A stretch of 64,000 bases of DNA from DYRG01 sp041161065. Its GTDB lineage: Bacteria; Pseudomonadota; Gammaproteobacteria; Beggiatoales; Beggiatoaceae. The stretch spans positions 124,001 through 188,000 of the forward strand of contig JBEAVE010000010.1 in NCBI GenBank assembly GCA_041161065.1, given 5' to 3'. The translations under genes and the position numbers were made by a program. The notes below the pieces were generated by a model. That model had not been told where the DNA came from. It was given only the letters and a program-made list of their open reading frames with translations, and did no database searches. Positions 61,105 through 64,000 of the stretch are shown here, piece by piece. The first letter of the stretch is position 1, and each line of letters starts with the position of its first letter.

Positions 61105-61140
61105 AGAGATTACAAAGCAATTATTGTAATCTCTTTTTTT
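61105..61140 (+). terminator. strong rho-independent terminator of the 12-haem cytochrome
   Basis: AGAGATTACAA and TTGTAATCTCT form a perfect 11 bp stem with an 8-base loop, followed by a run of T. Confidence 0.9.
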
Positions 61141-61191
61141 ATGAAAGTATTGGTGATTTGGTTTCTAACTAATTGAAAAGGTTATTTTATT

Positions 61192-62832
61192 TCAATCGAG
61201 CACGGCGGAAATGAGGAAAATTAAACCGATAATGGCGGCAATTGTACCGAGTATCGACAAATTCAGAAAAACATTAGTATTCAAACCAATTAAAACTGCC
61301 GCACTAATCAAAAAAGCTCCCCCCGCAATTGCCAAAATATTACGTCGATGATAGTTTTGCAAAAGCTGTTGTAATTCAGGATTATGTTGAGGAATTTTAG
61401 AAGAAGGTTTGCGCAGTTCTAATAACGCATCATGCAATAAACGCGGTAATTCTGGAATGGTTTCAATCCAATGTGGAGCTTCCTCTCTTAAATTATGCCA
61501 AATTGCACCCATTCCTACCCGTTCTTTCATCCACTTTTCCAAATACGGTTGCGCGGTTTGCCACAAATCCAAATCGGGATATAATTGTCGCCCCAATCCT
61601 TCAATGTTTAAAAGCGTTTTTTGTAATAAAACTAATTGCGGTTGCACTTCCATATTGAAACGTCGTGCGGTTTGAAATAAACGTAACAACAACAAACCAA
61701 ATGAAATCTCTTTTAGGGGGCGATTAAAAATCGGTTCACAAACACTGCGAATTGCACCTTCAAACTCCTCAACGCGCGTATTGGCGGGCACCCAGCCCGA
61801 ATCAACGTGCAACTCTGCAACCCGCCGATAATCCCGATGAAAAAACGCTAGAAAGTTCTCCGCCAAATAATGTTGATCCGCTTTGCTCAACGTCCCCATA
61901 ATCCCAAAATCCACCGCAATATAATTAGGATAATTTGGATTTGAAATATCGACAAAAATATTTCCCGGGTGCATATCTGCATGAAAGAAATTATCTCGAA
62001 AAACTTGCGTAAAAAAGGTTTCAACGCCTGCTTCCGCCAAATACCTTAAATTAACGTTATTTGTTTTCAAAACAGCAAGGTGACTAATCGGTACACCAAA
62101 TACCCTTTCCATGACAAAAACGCGCGGGTTGCAATAGTCCCACATTACTTCTGGCACATATAACAAATGTGAATCCTCAAAATTACGTCTTAGCATCGTA
62201 CAATTACCCGCTTCACGCAATAAATCTAATTCATCATTCAAATGGTGTTCAAACTCACTGACAACTTCAACAGGGTGTAAGCGTTTTCCTTCCGACCAAT
62301 ATTTCTCCGCCAAATGCGCAAACAAATACATCACTTCTATATCACGTTTAATGCGTTTAGAAATCCCCGGGCGAATGATTTTAACCACGACTTCTCGACC
62401 ATCTTTCAAACGCGCCGCGTGAACCTGTGCAATTGAGGCGGCTGCTAAAGGATTTTCCTCAAAATACGCGAACACTTGCTCGAGTGGTTTTCCATAGGCA
62501 TTTCCTAACACTTCTCGAGAGATTTCTAAAGGAATAGGCGTGACTCGATCTTGTAATTTTGCTAACTCGTCTGCCAAATCATCAGGCAATAGATCGCGCC
62601 GCGTCGAAAGGATTTGTCCAAACTTAACAAAAATAGGTCCCAGTTCTTCCAAAGCCTCTCGAAGTCTTTCACCACGTGACCCTTTGTTTTTACGACGATT
62701 TAACCAATAAGCAGGCGTTAAAAATAACACAATACGAAATAACGCCCACAAACGTGTTTCTCTTAATACTTCATCTAAACCATGACGAACTAAAGTTAAA
62801 TAAATAACGCCCAACCTAATTAAAGAATACAT
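61192..62832 (-). CDS. ubiB: ubiquinone biosynthesis kinase-like protein UbiB
   Basis: About 546 residues of the ABC1/ADCK family. LGPIFVKFGQILSTR carries the KxGQ motif, AAASIAQVHAARL the alanine-rich nucleotide loop, and NFFHADMHPGNIFVD with VDFGIMG the kinase-like catalytic and metal motifs. Two membrane helices close the C-terminus. UbiB is needed for ubiquinone synthesis; its ATPase activity probably helps extract lipid intermediates. The ATG at 62832 follows the ubiE stop by a single base, so coupling is likely. The ubiJ gene normally between ubiE and ubiB is missing here. Confidence 0.95.
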   Translation of the reverse strand: MYSLIRLGVIYLTLVRHGLDEVLRETRLWALFRIVLFLTPAYWLNRRKNKGSRGERLREALEELGPIFVKFGQILSTRRDLLPDDLADELAKLQDRVTPIPLEISREVLGNAYGKPLEQVFAYFEENPLAAASIAQVHAARLKDGREVVVKIIRPGISKRIKRDIEVMYLFAHLAEKYWSEGKRLHPVEVVSEFEHHLNDELDLLREAGNCTMLRRNFEDSHLLYVPEVMWDYCNPRVFVMERVFGVPISHLAVLKTNNVNLRYLAEAGVETFFTQVFRDNFFHADMHPGNIFVDISNPNYPNYIAVDFGIMGTLSKADQHYLAENFLAFFHRDYRRVAELHVDSGWVPANTRVEEFEGAIRSVCEPIFNRPLKEISFGLLLLRLFQTARRFNMEVQPQLVLLQKTLLNIEGLGRQLYPDLDLWQTAQPYLEKWMKERVGMGAIWHNLREEAPHWIETIPELPRLLHDALLELRKPSSKIPQHNPELQQLLQNYHRRNILAIAGGAFLISAAVLIGLNTNVFLNLSILGTIAAIIGLIFLISAVLD

Positions 62833-62833
62833 A

Positions 62834-63580
62834 TTAGAATTTATAACCACAGTGTAGAGCAACAATGCCGCCCGTTAAATTAAAATATTCGCAACGTTCA
62901 AACCCAACTTCTTCCATCATTTGTTTCAAGGTTTCTTGGTTGGGGTGCATTCGGATTGATTCGGCTAAATAACGGTAACTTTCTTCATCTTTTGCAACCA
63001 TTTTTCCTAAAAAAGGCAATAATTGAAAAGAGTACATATCATATAAGGCTTTTAAGGGAGGAAAATGCACCTGTGAAAACTCTAAGACAAATAAACGTCC
63101 ACCCGGTTTTAGAACTCGAAACATCGATGCTAATGCTTGATCTTTGTTTGTCACATTTCTTAATCCAAATGCAATGGTAATTAAATTAAAATGATCATCG
63201 TTAAAAGGTAAGTTTTCAGCATTAGCTTGCACATAATACACATTACCAACAATTCCATCATTTATTAAGCGATTTCTTCCCACATTGAGCATTTCTGCAT
63301 TAATGTCTGCTAAAACCACTTCGCCGCTTTCTCCAACCTGCTGTGCAAATGCTGCGGTCAAATCTCCAGTTCCTCCCGCTACATCGAGGATTTTCCACCC
63401 TTTTTGAACACCCGCCAAATTAATGGTAAATTGTTTCCACAAACGATGAATACCTAATGACATCAAATCATTCATCAAATCATAATTAGGTGCAACCGAA
63501 TCAAAAACAGCTTTCACTTTTTGAACTTTTTCATGCACTGGTACTTTTTGAAAACCAAAATGCGTTTCTTCTCTATCCAT
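62834..63580 (-). CDS. ubiE: ubiquinone/menaquinone C-methyltransferase UbiE
   Basis: A 248-residue SAM-dependent methyltransferase. It begins with THFGFQKVPVHEK, has SVAPNYDLMNDLMSLGIHRLWK, the SAM-binding ILDVAGGTGDL and the family signature TIAFGLRNVTN, and ends GGIVALHCGYKF. It methylates the ubiquinone and, where present, menaquinone ring. AAGGA lies before the ATG. It is followed directly by ubiB. Confidence 0.97.
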   Translation of the reverse strand: MDREETHFGFQKVPVHEKVQKVKAVFDSVAPNYDLMNDLMSLGIHRLWKQFTINLAGVQKGWKILDVAGGTGDLTAAFAQQVGESGEVVLADINAEMLNVGRNRLINDGIVGNVYYVQANAENLPFNDDHFNLITIAFGLRNVTNKDQALASMFRVLKPGGRLFVLEFSQVHFPPLKALYDMYSFQLLPFLGKMVAKDEESYRYLAESIRMHPNQETLKQMMEEVGFERCEYFNLTGGIVALHCGYKF

Positions 63581-63595
63581 TTGAGGATTCCTTGT

Positions 63596-64000
63596 TTAGA
63601 ATTTGTAACCAATTTTGAAAACAATTTCTCTCGATGTATTAGGCAAAGGATTATGTCCGCCATTATAAGGCTGAATAAAACGTTGTTTATCCCCAAATAT
63701 ATCATAAATACCTAATCCTACATCACCATTTTTGAACCACATCGGTTTGTAATGTACAAATATATTTGCTAAAACAGATGCAGGATATTTTTTCAAATAC
63801 GCAGAACCATCATTATCTTTACCTTCATAACCATAGCGGGGGCTATAAAAAATTAAAGAAGAATTCAACGTTATTTGCGAAGGAAAATTAAAGGTTGTAC
63901 TTAATGTTGTTTTGTGCGTGGGAAATGCCAAACTGATCGATTTTATTTCATTGTGATCTTGAAAATTAATGACCTTTTGATTTTGCGCAGAACCATAGGC
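63596..64000 (-). CDS. TonB-dependent receptor, C-terminal part (cut by window edge)
   Basis: An open frame of 134 codons continuing past base 64000. It shows alternating beta strands such as TLNSSLIFYSPRYGYEGK and VLANIFVHYKPMWFKNGDVGLGIYD, and ends in REIVFKIGYKF with the terminal Phe needed for outer-membrane insertion. DIFGDKQRFIQPYNGG is a typical last-strand turn of TonB receptors of the colicin I type. The plug and substrate cannot be seen. It lies 15 bp upstream of the ubiE start and may be read with it. Confidence 0.8.
   Translation of the reverse strand, partial: AYGSAQNQKVINFQDHNEIKSISLAFPTHKTTLSTTFNFPSQITLNSSLIFYSPRYGYEGKDNDGSAYLKKYPASVLANIFVHYKPMWFKNGDVGLGIYDIFGDKQRFIQPYNGGHNPLPNTSREIVFKIGYKF

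Overview
The window looks like a chromosomal segment of a sulfur-oxidising gammaproteobacterium with a low-to-moderate G+C content. Thiosulfohydrolase SoxB, type IV pilus assembly genes in the order pilM-N-O-P-Q divergent from a class A penicillin-binding protein, the lon-hupB-ppiD order, MetH, UbiE/UbiB and a Pseudomonas-type non-discriminating AspRS all fit a Beggiatoa-like member of the Thiotrichales. The lineage is an inference from gene content; no 16S rRNA gene is present.

Layout. 0-10 kb: 5' part of moaA (cut by the window edge) divergent from lexA, a DUF1737 protein and a transglutaminase-like membrane protein. A leftward block follows: an MBOAT/SGNH acyl-transfer pair, yqeY, rpsU, an orphan GspF-type protein, aspS and hisH. 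10.3-10.9 kb holds a decayed IS1-type transposase. 10.9-18.9 kb: argH, tRNA-Gly, thiS, a DUF815 ATPase, a yfiR/TonB-receptor pair, a PP2C phosphatase, nagZ and an orphan napF. 19-24 kb: a compact five-gene leftward block (SPFH protein, soxB, universal stress protein, alpha-carbonic anhydrase, mtnA), then rpmE. 24.5-38 kb: an exported Cys-Pro-repeat protein divergent from an XRE regulator, ypjD, purC, hemC, lon, hupB, tRNA-Val/Asp, ppiD, ybaB, tRNA-Leu, rnr, a thioredoxin-fold protein, a 32-codon ORF, a GST and a DUF4389 protein. 38-46 kb: pilQPONM and PBP1A. 46-51.4 kb: metH, a lipoprotein, a DUF3365 haem protein and tRNA-Pro. 51.5-55.8 kb: a binding protein/chemoreceptor pair, then an FNR-type regulator preceded by a perfect 5-4-5 operator, a thioredoxin-like ferredoxin and a hydrolase. 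55.8-64 kb: rnt, pyrC, rraA, an orphan rnfB/rsxB, a large 12-haem cytochrome, ubiB, ubiE and the 3' end of a TonB-dependent receptor.

How the genes work together. Most are housekeeping: translation, DNA damage response, proteolysis and folding, purine, pyrimidine, arginine, histidine and haem synthesis, ubiquinone and the cell wall. Redox and sulfur functions are laid over this: SoxB with inorganic-carbon handling, orphan NapF and RnfB iron-sulfur proteins, an FNR-type regulator, and a 12-haem periplasmic cytochrome of unrecognised function. The cytochrome is the best candidate for an undescribed system. The next most interesting items are the soxB/carbonic anhydrase operon, the FNR-type gene with its built-in operator, the binding protein/chemoreceptor pair, and abrupt shifts of base composition inside several intact genes. 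No CRISPR array, prophage or complete mobile element was seen.
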